The notes below the pieces were generated by a model, which did not search any database, had not been told where the DNA came from, and worked only from the letters and a program-made list of their open reading frames with translations. A DNA stretch of 64,000 bases from Papilionanthe hookeriana x Papilionanthe teres (Eukaryota; Streptophyta; Magnoliopsida; Asparagales; Orchidaceae), in contig CM040421.1 of the NCBI GenBank assembly GCA_022702705.1, positions 78,176,121-78,240,120 of the forward strand, read 5' to 3'. The position numbers and the translations under genes were made by a program. This document shows positions 18,016-30,209 of this stretch, one piece after another. Position 1 is the stretch's first letter. Each line of letters opens with the position of its first letter.

Positions 18016-20143
18016 TTGAATTAAATATAACATCACTTAAGACATAAAGAATTCAAAATAAATCTAAAACAACTTGAACACTATTCCAAACTTAAATCCA
18101 TTAATTAAAATTAAATTAAATCACAAATCACTAAAACATCAATTTGCCCTCAAAAGCTCTTGTTGTCATAACTCCTAAATGGAGTATTAAGTGAAGTGTC
18201 ACTTCATTCATAGGATATTCAAATATCCTAGTTCACTGAGCAAAAGAACAAAACTTAATTAAACCTCGGATGATTAATTCACCTAATTAATTAAATCCAT
18301 TTGGACTTAGAATAATTCTAGCAATATTGAAATGATGTTTAAGATTCGTCTTAAGCACTTCCTTAATATGGCGTGGTGTTTTATAAGAACAATTGAACTT
18401 AATTATTCTTTGGTGCAGAAAATCATCCATAAACAAAATTGAAAACCTAGACGTCATAGGAATGACTAGCTATAGGACTAAGATCTTAGTAGAAAACCAG
18501 AAACCTTGCCCTTAATTGCTATAAATACTTAAATGCTCTAACATGTATTTCAAGTGCAGCTTGGGATGACGGGAAGACCCTCCAGGTACGCTTTTTATTT
18601 TATTGCAATTTACCTTCTCGCAATTTAATTATTCTCATTGCACTTTCTTTTCTTACATGATAAACAACAGTTGCATGAAAATCAAAACCTTTAGGATAGT
18701 CCCTAAACTGAAACCAAAACTAAATTAAAAATCACTGCAAGATAAAATTCACCGCCACAACATTCCAAAATATAAAACAACTCAAAATTTAATCACAAAC
18801 AAAACACAAAAACTACAATTGCAACTAAATTAAAACGTCTCGTTGAATGATCGGGAATACCTCGGATGATGTAACCCACGTGTTGCTAACGGGATTTCCC
18901 ACAATCTAAATGAAAGTGTGGAACTCATTCAGTTGAGTTTAGCAAATTCATCTGGACTAAGTGAATTCGATGAAAATAACGGTGCTGGGATGACGGAACC
19001 GTGAGATCTTAATCGGTTATGTTTAATCAACTTTAAGATTTGTTTTAATTAAAATATTAAAAACACTTGAATTTTAAGATTTTCTCTAAACCAAAAAACT
19101 TCTCTCATCTCCTGATTTATGACTTCTAAAACTAAACCTCTGCAACAACAAGGAGCTCGAAGCATGGTGGGCAACACTGTCATCGCCATCAGAAGACTCG
19201 GATCTACTTCAGCTAAACTTTCTTAGAATTAAATAACCAAGCCATAGGACTTTGAGGTAGTTTTCCTAGTGCAACATAAATCCTCAAATCTTCGTTAGGC
19301 ATTTGCATGATCATATCATGAAATTAAGCCCTAACTGGTCTTAGGACTCCGAGGTGATTGTTCGGTACGACATAAACCCTCACATCTTTGAGGTTGAATG
19401 TATGATTATGTCATACGAATATAAGTCCTAATTAATTAAAATTGGCAAGATTGGAATATCAAATAATATTAGGATTTTCTTATATTGAAGCCAAATAATA
19501 GGATAGTCGGGAAGTTACCAAGATTCTTCTTGGATCCTCAGCTTCTCCTACCTTTCTTCCTTTGGATTCTCAAAAATAAATTGTTCCAAATTTTGAGTCA
19601 TTCCCTTTTGAAATTTCAGAAATCCAATCCTTTGAAAACCTTAAACTTTAAAATTATTGTGAGCAAAACCACTGATCATTATCGAGAGTTTTCTTAAATG
19701 ATTCCGGTCATTTAAGATGTAATTAACAATAGGGGCTTGCCCTTATAGGCAACTTTAGGAACCCAGGTAATATAAACCCTGCTTAATTTCTTCATATTAA
19801 GCGGTGGAACTTGTCGGCTTATAATATTGGTTCGCGGACCAAACGGATGTCACAAATCTTCTAGTTTATTTAATCGAGCCCCATCATCAAGCAAAGGTGT
19901 CTATTCTTCGGGATAGATACACGGTTTGTGATGCAGTGCTCGTTTATATAAACTATTTGGGATGTGAGATCGGTTTGATTTCATGTCTTAAAATTTTCAA
20001 ATTTAAAATTATTTTCAAATTTAAAATTATTTTCAAAATCAAATACTACTTTCTAAATTATATATAAATTTAAATTTTGCCGACAATTTTTGTAGGCGAC
20101 CCCTTTTCAAAAATACAACACTCAACCTAAAAATATGCCGACA

Positions 20144-23100
20144 TTTACATAACATGATTATGCAAATGCCTAAAGAAGAGTTGAGGATTTATGTTGCACT
20201 TAGCAAACTACCTCGAAATCCTATGACTTTGTTATTTAATTCTAAGAAAGGTTTTGTTGATATAGATTCCAGTTTTGCTGATGAAGATGGCCGTGCTGCC
20301 CACTATGTTCCAAACTCCTTGTTGTTGCAGAGGTTTAGTTTTAGAAAGTGAAAATCAGGAGATGAGAGAAGTGTTTTAGTTTAGAGAAATCTTAAAGCCC
20401 AAATATTTTTAATGTTTTAATTAAAACAAATCTTAAAGTTGGTTAAACAGAACCGATGAAGATCTCACGGTTCCATCATCCCGGCACCGTTATTTTCATC
20501 GGATTCACTTAGTCCAAATGAATTTACTAAACTGAATTGAATGAGTTCCACACTTTCATTTAGACCGTGGGAAATCTCGTTAGCAACACGTGGGTTACAT
20601 CATCTGAGGAATTCCCGATCATCCAACTAGACGTTTTAATTTAGTTGTAGATGTAGTTTTGTTTTTCTTTTTGTGATTAAATTTTGAGTTGTTTTATATT
20701 TTGAATGTTGTGGTGGTGAATTTTATCTTGTTATGACTTTTAATTTAATTTTGGGTTTCATTTTTGTGGCTATCGTAAAGATTTTAGTTTTCATGCACGG
20801 TGACATTTTTGTTTAATATGCAAGAGAAGTGAAGTACAGTGCTGGTAAATAAATTGCAATGAAATAAAAACGTACCTGGTAAGCATTCCTATTTATTTTC
20901 TCATGCACTTAAAACACAGGTTAAAGCATTTAAATATTTGCAAAAAGTACCTAGGTAAAGCTAAGGGAAGGTTCTGGTTATCTACCATAATCCTAATCCT
21001 ATAGCTAGTCAATTCCTATGACGTCTAAGTTCTTATGTTTTGTTAAGGATGATTTTCTTCACCAAAGAACAATTAAGTTCAGTTGTTCTTCTAAAACATC
21101 CCATCGTATTGAGAAAGTGCTTAGGACGAGTCCTAAACATCTTTTCAATACTTCTGAGATTATTTTGAGTCCAAATGAATTTCAATGTACAAGTGAATTA
21201 ATCATTCAAGGGATTTAGTTAAGTTTTGCTTCTTGCTCAGTGAACTAAGATGTTTGATTATCCTATGTGTGAAGTGACATTTAACTTAATGCTTTATTCA
21301 AGAGTTATGATAATGAAAGCCTTTAGGGGCAAATTAATTTGTTGAATATTTTAACAATTCTTAATTAGAAAATTGGAATTGATGATTTGAAATGATTTGG
21401 TTTAGTTATAAAATTTTAATTAATAATTTTAAGTTTGGAATAGTGCTCAATTTGTTTCAATTCTATTAAATCTTTATATTTTAATGATCTTAATATTTTA
21501 GATTAATTTTAATGTTTTAAATTTGTTTTAGGTTTATTTTCAAATGATAAATTAATTTTACTGTTCTCAATTTAATTAAATTACTTAATGTTTCAAACTT
21601 TAATTTAATTAAGGGTTATTTTCCTTTTAATTATTTAATTATTAATTCCAATTATCATCTTAAGTTTAATTATGAGTTAAATATCATCAAAGTGATTTAT
21701 TTAGGGATCATAAATTAAAGGGTTGATGTCTTCTCAAGTCATATCCCCAACTTTAATAATCCAAATTTTGATTATTCTTCCAAAATTTTAATTATTTAAT
21801 TAATTAAGGTTCACTTTAAATATTTTCAAGATGATTAATGGGTTTCTACCTCTTAATTACTTAAGTTTCAATCACCCAAGGGAAAATTAAGATCATAATT
21901 TTACCATCCCTTTGATTAGACCTAAATATTAATTAGGGTTAAAGTCTTTAATTACCTTTATGCCCCTTTAGGCTTATTTATTTCATAACTCATTAAATTA
22001 AGCTCAAATGAATTTAAAATTTTTTATGTCACTTCACTCATATGTCAATTAAGACACTAGAGGAGAAAATGTGATTTGAATTTAATTTAATTTATATATT
22101 TATTTTTGTGAGAAAATGAGGGTTTTCAATGAAAATTCAACAACATGACCAAGGTGAGGTTTCTATCCTTAGAAAAATTGTGGGATGTCCCTACTGACCA
22201 GAGGACCACCTAGACCAATTTTGGTTATTTTTTAAATTATATTTTATTTATTATAATTATTGTGAGTTTTATGGTATTAATTAATTATAAAATAAAATTA
22301 AAGTTGAAAAATGAATTTTATATTTTTTATAAATCTCTCTAACCTCAAGGAGTCCAGAGAAGAAAATTTTATATTTTTTCTAATTTTTATTTGATTTACT
22401 AGAATTAATTTAGTGAAAATGTGGGGAAATTCATTTTTTAATATTAAAAATTGTCCTAAGCCTTTAAAATTCAATTTCTTAACCTATAGACTTGAGAAAA
22501 ATATTTGATTTGTTCCTAAGTGATTAGGAGTCAAAATGTGACATTTTTATGATTTTTAATATTTTTGTAATTTTTATTATTTTTTAATTATTAAAATATT
22601 TGAAATATGGTTAAAAATGAAAATTTTTAGAAAATTCCAATTTTAATTTTCTTAGACTCCTCTGATATCACAGAGCCCACAAAACTATTTTAGTGAATTT
22701 TTTAAGTGTATTTTAGGTTTTATGAATTTTTTAATTTTAAAAATAGTCATACATTTTAAATAATTCATTTAAAGGGTTAAATTATTTCCAATTGACCTCA
22801 AATTTTTATGTGAGGTTCTCTGCATCCTAAGTGACAGTGGAGAGTTGTTTTCAAGTAATTTTGATGTGTGGTTAATCTTAATTAATTAAAACTCAGTTTT
22901 GGGTGTTTAGGCCATTTAGTGTTATTCTTAAGGAATTAAACCAAACCATAATTTTCTTATGGTCCTTTGGTTATAAGATACCTCCCCAAATTTTCCTAGA
23001 ATTTTCTAAGCAACTTGCTAATTACTGGAATTAAAACATCAAAACATACACTTAAAGTTGAAAAATCAATATCTTGCCACAAAAATGGCCTCTGACCTCA

Positions 23101-26100
23101 GAAAATTCAGGGAATGTTCCCAAGAATAGAGGCTACAAAAGCTCAATGGTCTCATGTCATGGTGAATTGTATGCATGCATGGAGAATTAAAATACTGAAA
23201 TAAGCAAATAATTAATTAAAAATAAAATACTCATCAAAATAACTTAAATATTTTTCCGCGTTGTTCTCCTCTGTTCACTAAGCAAGAGGGTGTTTTTATT
23301 TTATTTTTGTGATTCTTTTACAAAAAGATATGAATTTTTTAAGTTTTTGGTATTTAAATAAATAAAAAATACCCTTTTTATCTACTTATCCACGCGGCGC
23401 CTCATCATCCTCGGCAGCTCCGAAGCTACACGCGTCGCTCCGCCATTTGACGCCGCCATCTGACTGGGATGCCACGTGGCCCGAGGTCTTGTTCCATCTC
23501 CTCATCCGACTCGATCTTGACCATCCATTTGATACACGCACGAATGGATGACATCCGTTCATCATCCCCAGGTGTCCTAACCCGAGAGCCGTCCACACTA
23601 AAACCCTAAGATCTCTCTCATTTCTCCACCAAATTTCATGTTCTTATACTCTATGGATTTATCTCAAATAGACGCACACATCTATAAGGCTAACATGCTA
23701 TGAAATTGAGCCAAACAAAATGGAGAATTCACAGAAGATTGGGAGGAAGGAGAGATCTATACCTTTGCTCTGAGAAGTGGAGCTTCAATCAGAGAGTTGT
23801 GGCACCTTCAATTGAACCCAAGGAAGCTCCAGATGAAGTCTCTGGTTCTGGTGAATTGCCTAGACCCGCTTTACGCCAAGAATGATTTCAAAGCTTGGCC
23901 GATAGAAGAAATGGCTGGCCTGGAGAAGGTGCTTTTATTGGGGAACTTCTTCTCTTGGTCTGGTGAAGGTGTAGAGTCAATCAATTTGAGGATTGGCTCA
24001 CTGTAGGGAAGTGTCCTGCTTTTAGGCTTGAAATTGAACTCAGAAATTGAGCTCGGCCAGAGGGAATTAGGGCTGGATTCCAGTGGGAATCAAGTGCTCA
24101 ATGTATGGAGAAGAGTGTGGAGCAATTTTGGCAGAGTTTTGGTAAGTTTTTGTTCAGCACCTTTTTTGGCCGAGAGGTGATGGTGTTTAAATAGAGCTGG
24201 CCAGAGGCCTTCCCAGGGGGGTTTGAAGGCTGGGATTTGCTGCCTAGGTTGAGGGGAGAACAGCCACAATGGCCATTAGCCATGGGACAGCTCAGTAGGT
24301 TCAATTTGAATTTTTGAATCAAATGGGTGCTCTCAGTCATGGTGTTTTCCGGCGACCCAGGTGGTCGGCCGGCAGGCATGGGTCACTCTCATGGTCAGGG
24401 GAGTCAGGGTTGGGGTTTGATGCAATCAATCAGCCATGCGCATGTGTAAAGAACATGGCATTAAGTGGTATGGTGAGGGGGTTATTTTAGGTTCAATTTG
24501 GTCAAGTCATGGGTTTGGGTTGAGTGCACCTTTCCAAGTTCTGATTTGGGTTGAGGGAGGTCGGTGAGTCGCCTAGGAAAGGGTGGTGACGTCCCCATCC
24601 AAGAATATTTGGATTAATTTTGGGTTAAGGGGAGTCATGTGAAGGGTTAAAGACTTTTAAAGGGTGCTTAAAGGCTCTCCTCCTCTTGCCATAAATGGAT
24701 TGATGAGAAGTCCAAGATTCCCATGGCTTTCATGTGGCTTGTGCATGGCTCCAAGGCCCCAATTTCATGTAAATAGTCTTTTTGGCATTTTGGCATTTTT
24801 GATGAATTTAAGGAAAATTGGCATGAAGCTTGATTTGGATTTTATTTGATGATTGGCTTAGGACTTAGGGAATGATTTTGATTAAATGGATGACCAATGA
24901 AAATGTCATATGGGCTTTAGGGTCAATTTTGGGCTTTTGAAATTGTTTTGGAATGGGCTTTTAAATGCTTTAGGGAAGTGGGCTTTAATGTTTTAAAATA
25001 AACTTTTGGATGAAAATTTTGTAAAAGATTGTGCCAAATAAATTTTGGGTTTAGTTTAGGGATGTGTCATGAGAATTTTAGAAAAGGTTTGCTGTCATTT
25101 GGGGTTGAATTGGATTTAATTTGGGCTTTTTGGTAATGAGGCCAAAGTGGATCAAATTGGGCTAACTTAGGTTAAGGTTGGGCCAATGTTGGGTTTGATG
25201 TAATTATAATGTTGAAAAATGTTTATGGGAGTATAACAAAGAGTTTTCAATTTTGGTTGGGCTTTAATTTTTGGATTTGGGCCTATTTGGGTTCATGATT
25301 GGTTTAGGCCAAATTGGGGATTTTTTATTTGGGTTAGGCTTGGGTGGAGTTTGATTTCAAATTTGGGGCAAATCATGTTAGTGTTTTGTTTGAGGGGATG
25401 TTAGGGAGTTTTTAGAAAGGATTTGGGGATATTTGGAGTTGAGTTGGGTTGGTTTGGGCTAAGTTTAGGTCATGGGCCAAAATTGGGCTTTAAGCTTCAA
25501 ATTAAAATTGGATCCAGATGTTGGTCAAATTGGGCTTGGATTTTGTCTAAATTGATATTAGGGATATTAAAGTGAAGTTTAGGATTGAATTGGATCAAAA
25601 TTGCGGTCAATTGGAGTGGTTTGGTTGGACATTGGCTCTCTTAGGTTAAAAATAGGTCAAATTGGGGGTTTTAGTAAAAGTGGGCTAAATTGACAAAATT
25701 AGTTTATGGTGTAGTTGAACAAAATGAAATTGGGAATATTTGGGATTTTCTGCAATTTTTTTTGGGAATTTTGGAAATTTTGGAATTTTTGGGTTAAATG
25801 GGTATTTTGGGTATTTGGAGGTTATTGAGGAGGTATTTGTAAATTTTGGTATATTTGACCAAGGATGATCAATTTGAGTGGTGGGAAATGTTTAGGACTG
25901 ATTTTGAGGAATTTGGGTAATTTAGGCAATTTTGCAAATTCTGGGCAATTTCAAGGGCATTTGGTAGGCTTGGTGGGTTTAGGGTCTCGGGGGTCAAAAA
26001 TTGAAATTTTGGAAAAATGAAGGTTGATCAAGTGTGAGTGAAATGAAATCATTTTGGTTGAGCCATGAAGCCATGTTAAGCTCACAAGAGCCATGAGAGG

Positions 26101-26543
26101 ACTCATTTTAGACATTCACTATGTTGTTCCTAACCCTCTTAGCCAGGGGCCTAGGGGTTGAGGTCCATCCATATGAATTACCTACATGAGTCGGGAAGTC
26201 AAATTGGGTATAGGTGTGGTTTTAGGGTCAGAATGTGTGTGAGAGTGTAGTGTGTGTGCAACTCAACCCTCACCAGACCAGATCATCTAGGGTAGTCCTA
26301 AGGCCATAGAGTCCTGTAGGAAACTCATCCTTTAAACCTCCACATATTGATTTTAACCCTCCAAGTGGTTTAGGGGTTTACAATCAAACTTGTGGGGTTT
26401 AAAGGGATTCAAGAATTGGTTTGAATTTCTAAGTGGTGGTGGGTTCCATTTCTAGTCCCCTAGGATAGTCAAAGGGAAAACCTATGGCTAGATCCTAAGT
26501 ACTAAGGGGAGAAGAAAAGACCTCACCAAAAAAGAGGTCAACA
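20144..26543 (-). repeat. 3' LTR of element B, truncated by insertion of element A
   Basis: The right end GAGGTCAACA at 26543 is the LTR start in element orientation, directly preceded by the PPT. The left end begins inside the LTR: 20147 aligns with 47185 of the other B LTR, so 806 terminal bases are missing. Element A ends exactly there with its own CGACA end. TTTAC (20144-20148) would be the target duplication, but its partner lies outside the window. TATA-like (24185-24194) and donor-like sites are present. Small ORFs here run opposite to the element and are not conserved. Confidence 0.88.
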
Positions 26544-26563
26544 AATTGACCTCCAATAGGTGT
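26544..26563 (-). promoter_or_regulatory. Polypurine tract region of element B
   Basis: On the minus strand the sequence CACCTATTGGAGGTCAATTT immediately precedes the 3' LTR start. It aligns with the PPT of element A but has two changes in the G run. Confidence 0.7.
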
Positions 26564-28675
26564 GGTGTACTAACCAAGCACACCGCGTGTATTGGCGTTG
26601 ACCAAAGAGATCAACAAAACCAACACAGACGTCTATGTTACACACTTAGAACAGAGCATAGAAAATTTACGCTGGGGAGTATCGAGTATATCTCCAAGAC
26701 TGGAGATCCTTGAACTCTCGCTGGGGAAAAGAAGGTGAATTCCAAAACATGAGATATGGGGAGATTTGATTTTAATTTCTTTTTTTCAAGTTTCAATTTC
26801 AAGTTTTTTAATTTTGGAGTTCGAGTTTTGTTTTAATCAGAGTTCCGATTCTGATTGAAGTTCGATTTAAGATTAATTTCGAGGTGGATCTCGTTGAAAT
26901 TCAGAATTTGGAATGAGAATTGGAACCTATGTTCCAACTTCGGGATTGTAAAGAAGATTGGAGACTTAGGCTCCAGCCTCAAAGATTGAAAGATAACTAG
27001 AATTTAGGCTCTAGCCTCAGGAGGAGAACTGGTAGTTAGGCTCCAGCCTCAAAAGTTTGAATGAGAACTAGAAGTTAGGCTCTAGCCTCGAAGAGAACTG
27101 GGAGTTAGGCTACAGCCTCGAAAGTTTGAATGAGAACTAGAAGTTAGGCTCTAGCCTCGAAGCGAACTGGAAGTTAGACTCCAGCCTTGAATGTTTAAAT
27201 GAGAACTAGAAGTTAGGCTCTAGCCTCGAAGAGAACTGGAAGTTAGGCTCCAGCCTCGAAAGTTTGAAAGAGAACTAGAATTTAAGCTCTAGCCTCGAAG
27301 ATAACTGGAAGTTAGGCTCTATCCTCAGAAATTTGGAAGAGAACTAGAAGTTAGGCTCTAGTCTCGAAGAGAACTGGAAGTTTGGCTCCAACCTCAGAAA
27401 TTTGGAAGAGATCTAGAAGTTAGGCTCTAGTCTCGAAGATTTGAATGAGAACTAGAATTTAGGCTCTAGCCTCGAAGAGAACTGGAAGTTAGGCTCCAGC
27501 CTCGAAAGTTTGAATGAGAACTAGAATTTAGGCTCTAGCCTCGAAGAAAACTGGAAGTTAAGCTCCAGCCTCAAAAGTTTTAATGAGAACTAGAAGTTAG
27601 GCTCTAGCCTCGAAGAGAACTGGAAGTTAGGCTCTAGTCTCAAAGATTTGAAAGAGAACTAGAATTTAGACTCTAGCCTCGAAGATTTGAAAGAGAACTA
27701 GAATTTAGGCTCTAGCCTCGAAGAGAACTGGAAGTTAGGCTCTAGCCTCAGAAAGTTTGAAAGAGAACTAGAAGTTAGGCTCTAGTCTCGAAGAGTTGAA
27801 AGAGAGCTAGAAGTTAGGCTCTAGCCTCGAAGAGAGATGGAAGTTAAGCTCCAGCCTCGGAAATTGATCTGTATGAAGAGGGACCCAGTCCCATACCATC
27901 AGAACCAAATCAAACAAAGTTCGTGGCTCCGTGTCAATAGAACTAGTTGATCCTCTAAGACACAGAAGAAAGAGAATTGAAAGGAGCTAGTAAGTGTACC
28001 AAGCTGAAAAGACTCGACCTAGTAATGAGTCGAGGAAAATATTTGAATTACATAAGAGTTTCAAACAGATTTCGATTTGAAGAATAATCGATGGATTCAG
28101 ATCGAAGGATTTGGATCGGAATTCAATTCGAGACTTAGATTCATCTCATTTGTTTTGGTGATTCAATTTCATTTTTTTTAAATTAGGGTTCGTGTTTATT
28201 TGCAGTTTGTTTTGACATTCAGATTCATAAAAAGAGTTCTTTTTCATTTTCTTTCTCTCTCTTTTTTTTGTCTTCATTTTCTTTTTTATTTTCTTTTCCA
28301 TTTTCTTTTTATTCTCATTCATTTTTTTTCTATTCTCTTTTCTTCCCGTTCTTTTTACAAATTTCATTTAACTTAATGTTGTTTCCCAGTCAATTTGCAC
28401 AAAAGAGGCGAAGGCAAAACATGCCATAGTCAGTTCCATTTCAATTTGTTGAAAATACATCACATAGTCTGATCCAAAACATGATGATATCTTCCTTGAA
28501 AATTCAGTATCTCATACAATCCACATAAATCCAAAACGGATTGTGTATGATTCTTGTTGATTCTTCCAAAAGCATCTGTCAAAATCCATGTCTGAATAGT
28601 AAGATACATGGACAATAAAATCACCTTCCAAGCCACCCTTGGCAGGAATGTCGTACGGATGTGCATTAGAGGTGT
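26564..28675 (-). repeat. 3' UTR of element B with a long tandem repeat (about 26930-27860)
   Basis: The array alternates two related units, GAACTAGAAGTTAGGCTCTAGCCTCGAAGA-like and GAACTGGAAGTTAGGCTCCAGCCTCG-like with a longer tail (quoted here only by their cores). This gives a roughly 68-bp higher-order period. Nearly every unit keeps AGGCT-NN-AGCCT, a 5-bp stem whose two-base centre varies (CT, CC, AC). The flanks 26565-26760 and 28460-28675 match the 3' UTR of element A, but the repeat itself is different. A T/C-rich tract at 28200-28350 yields a lysine-rich ORF on the minus strand that is only low complexity. Confidence 0.88.
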
Positions 28676-29465
28676 GCTATCTCACATGTAACTCACAGCT
28701 CGTAGGCCCGGAGACTCTCTAACTTTGGAGCTGGCTGAAAGTGGAAAGGCATTTTTCTGTCATCCATCCTCCTGAAAGTGACGGAGATCCGCTCCACAGG
28801 CACTCCTAGGATGCAATGTTTTGCTACGTCGGCTTTGTTTCCTTTTAACACCAGGACGGAACCTACCGATAGTGTTATCTCCACCGGCCCTCGGAATTCA
28901 CCGGGGCCTGCTCTTTGGAGGTCAGATCCGAACATGATGTCACACTGGTTGACGAAAGACACTATGCAGAAAGGTCTGACGAAGTCATGACGATCTATGT
29001 GTGGAGGTATGCAGTCGCCCTCCCTATTATGTTAATGATGTAGCTATTGGGTATGCAACCTGCAGGAAATACCCTCCATATTACCATCCTTTTTACCATT
29101 CTCTTGATAATTCTTGGCATCGGATCCACCTCACTACGACGAAGTATCCCTGGTGGATTTCCCTTTCTGTCCTCGGCGAAGTTGTAGCAACACATGCACT
29201 GAATCGTAACTCTTCCTTTTCCTCTCATCCACTTTCAAGGTTCTGAGTAGGTCTTTTCTCTTAAACGACTGGCTTGACCCATTTTCTGAAGCTCAGCGAC
29301 GCATTCCACAACTTTATGCTGCTCGTAGTCTAAAAACACATTCGTATGCAGCTCGAGGCCTTCCAGGATGTTAATCCTCCTGCCTCGAATCCTTTCAAAA
29401 TATTCAAAAGTATTCTTTTCAACATTTTGCATCTTTTCCAGCTCGTATTCTGGAATTATCTGCAA
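28676..29465 (-). pseudogene. ALKBH9/10-like 2OG-Fe(II) dioxygenase domain (element B), broken
   Basis: Same domain as in element A at roughly 75% amino-acid identity by eye. The sequence has RINILEGLELHTNVF, EKTY, KWMRGKGRVTIQC, YNFAEDRKGNPPGIL, EVDPMP and IIKRMVKRMV. A TGA at about 29232 sits between EP and KWM. One base is missing before the Fe site, exactly as in A, so PPHIDRHDFVRPFC is in another frame (His 28999-29001, Asp 28993-28995). From there the frame is open to the end: FGSDLQRAGPGEFRGPVEI, ADVAKHC with the distal His, ERISVTFRRMD with the 2OG Arg, and a stop at about 28693. It lacks the second break that A has near 11115, so the two copies decayed partly independently. Confidence 0.9.
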
Positions 29466-30209
29466 TCGGCGAGGCCTGGTGACGTACTAGGGAATGTATG
29501 ATTCAACCCCAACACACTCTCCTGCATGTCTTGGCTCCCTGGGGATAGTCTCTATCGGGACATCCTCCGTGGTTGCTTTCACAACAAGACTCTTCAGAAC
29601 TGGTACATATGCTTGGCGTCGAGGTGCTGATTCTTTTTCTGCTCTTTTTAGAGTTTCTTTCATCCTTTCTATTGTTCTTATAATTACTTTCATCCTTTCT
29701 GCTGTTCTTGGAATTGACTTTCTCTTTTTCGGTTCCGGACGAACTGATTTCTTCGGAGTATTTGCATTGACGGTAGCAACTGTCTCTTTTTTTTGATCCG
29801 CTGCTAGCTTCGTCAGCATCTTGCGTTTGAGGCGATTCTTGTTTCTTTGTTGGGTAGGAGTGAGGGTAGCTCTCCTTACCTCTTGAACATCTGTGGGCAT
29901 GGCGCTGACAAGCCTGCCCTCTTCTGTAGCAACCAGGGACTTTATTTTCTTGTCTTTTCCCGTTGCTTGAGGGCATTTGCTTTTCTTTTCTTGCTAGTAG
30001 ACGGCTGACTTGGGTCACCCAATTTCATCACTGTATGGCTGCGGAGCTCTTCCCGATCAATCGGAGTCCAATCAGTCTCTTCATATTGTAGTCCTGACCG
30101 GTGTGAAATCGGAGTCGATCTCAATCACGGCTCCATCCCTCACCCTCTTTTCATCAAGTGCTAGACTCACGCCATTTTTAAAGTTCAGAACCAACCGCCA
30201 GTTCAACAT
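29466..30209 (-). pseudogene. N-terminal region of the post-pol accessory protein (element B)
   Basis: It starts at the ATG 30209-30207 (MLNWRLVLNFKNGVSLAL), the counterpart of 9883 in A, and lies six bases after a CAG acceptor-like site. A one-base insertion near 30100 ends this frame; the reading continues at 29900 with EVRRATLTPTQQRNKNRLKRKM and K/R-rich repeats (TAERMKVIIRTIERMKETL). A TAG at about 29487 precedes the join to the dioxygenase domain. The duplicated IxRTxERMK phrase is a small internal repeat not seen in A. The function is unknown. Confidence 0.68.

Larger units (their letters stand above)
1..20143 (+). mobile_element. Element A: giant Tat/Ogre-like Ty3/gypsy LTR retrotransposon carrying an ALKBH-like gene
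   Basis: Its order is 5' LTR end, PBS, leader, gag, protease, RT, RNase H, second RNase H, integrase, post-pol ORF, tandem-repeat 3' UTR, PPT, 3' LTR. RT precedes integrase, which is the Ty3/gypsy order. The second RNase H (WELYFDGAS...NNEAEY) and very long LTRs point to the Tat/Ogre lineage. Only the last 682 bp of the 5' LTR are inside the window, and they match 19459-20143. The internal region is about 12.3 kb; with two 7.15 kb LTRs the full element would be about 26.6 kb. Every gene has stops or frameshifts, so this copy cannot move on its own. It abuts the truncated 3' LTR of element B at 20144, which suggests it inserted there. Confidence 0.93.
12988..20143 (+). repeat. 3' LTR of element A (7156 bp, complete)
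   Basis: It begins TGTCGACCTC and ends ATGCCGACA, so it has TG...CA ends inside a TGTCG/CGACA inverted terminus. It matches the opposite-strand LTRs at 20144-26543, 30712-37732 and 46376-53597 along its length. A TATA-like CTATTTAAAC at 15064 splits it into about 2.1 kb of U3 and about 5 kb of R/U5. The R/U5 part is AT-rich with a phased series of short palindromes (16120-17230), an AAATT simple repeat, a conserved island near 18840-19010 and a roughly 100-bp direct duplication at 19240-19440. I see no gene in it; the short ORFs are not conserved. Confidence 0.93.

Noticed and set aside
20154..20351. Similar 65-codon ORFs at 20154 and 47192 (MIMQMP...EELRIYVAL)
   Set aside because: They lie in U5 antisense to the LTR, differ at nine residues without codon bias towards silent change, and the LTR at 31540-31720 has stops in this frame.
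26930..27860. CRISPR-like array
   Set aside because: Units are contiguous with no unique spacers, they alternate two related monomers, and the context is a plant retroelement 3' UTR.
28146..28367. 73-codon lysine-rich ORF on the minus strand
   Set aside because: It is a translation of a T/C-rich (plus strand) low-complexity tract in the 3' UTR of element B. The counterpart in element A has no such ORF.
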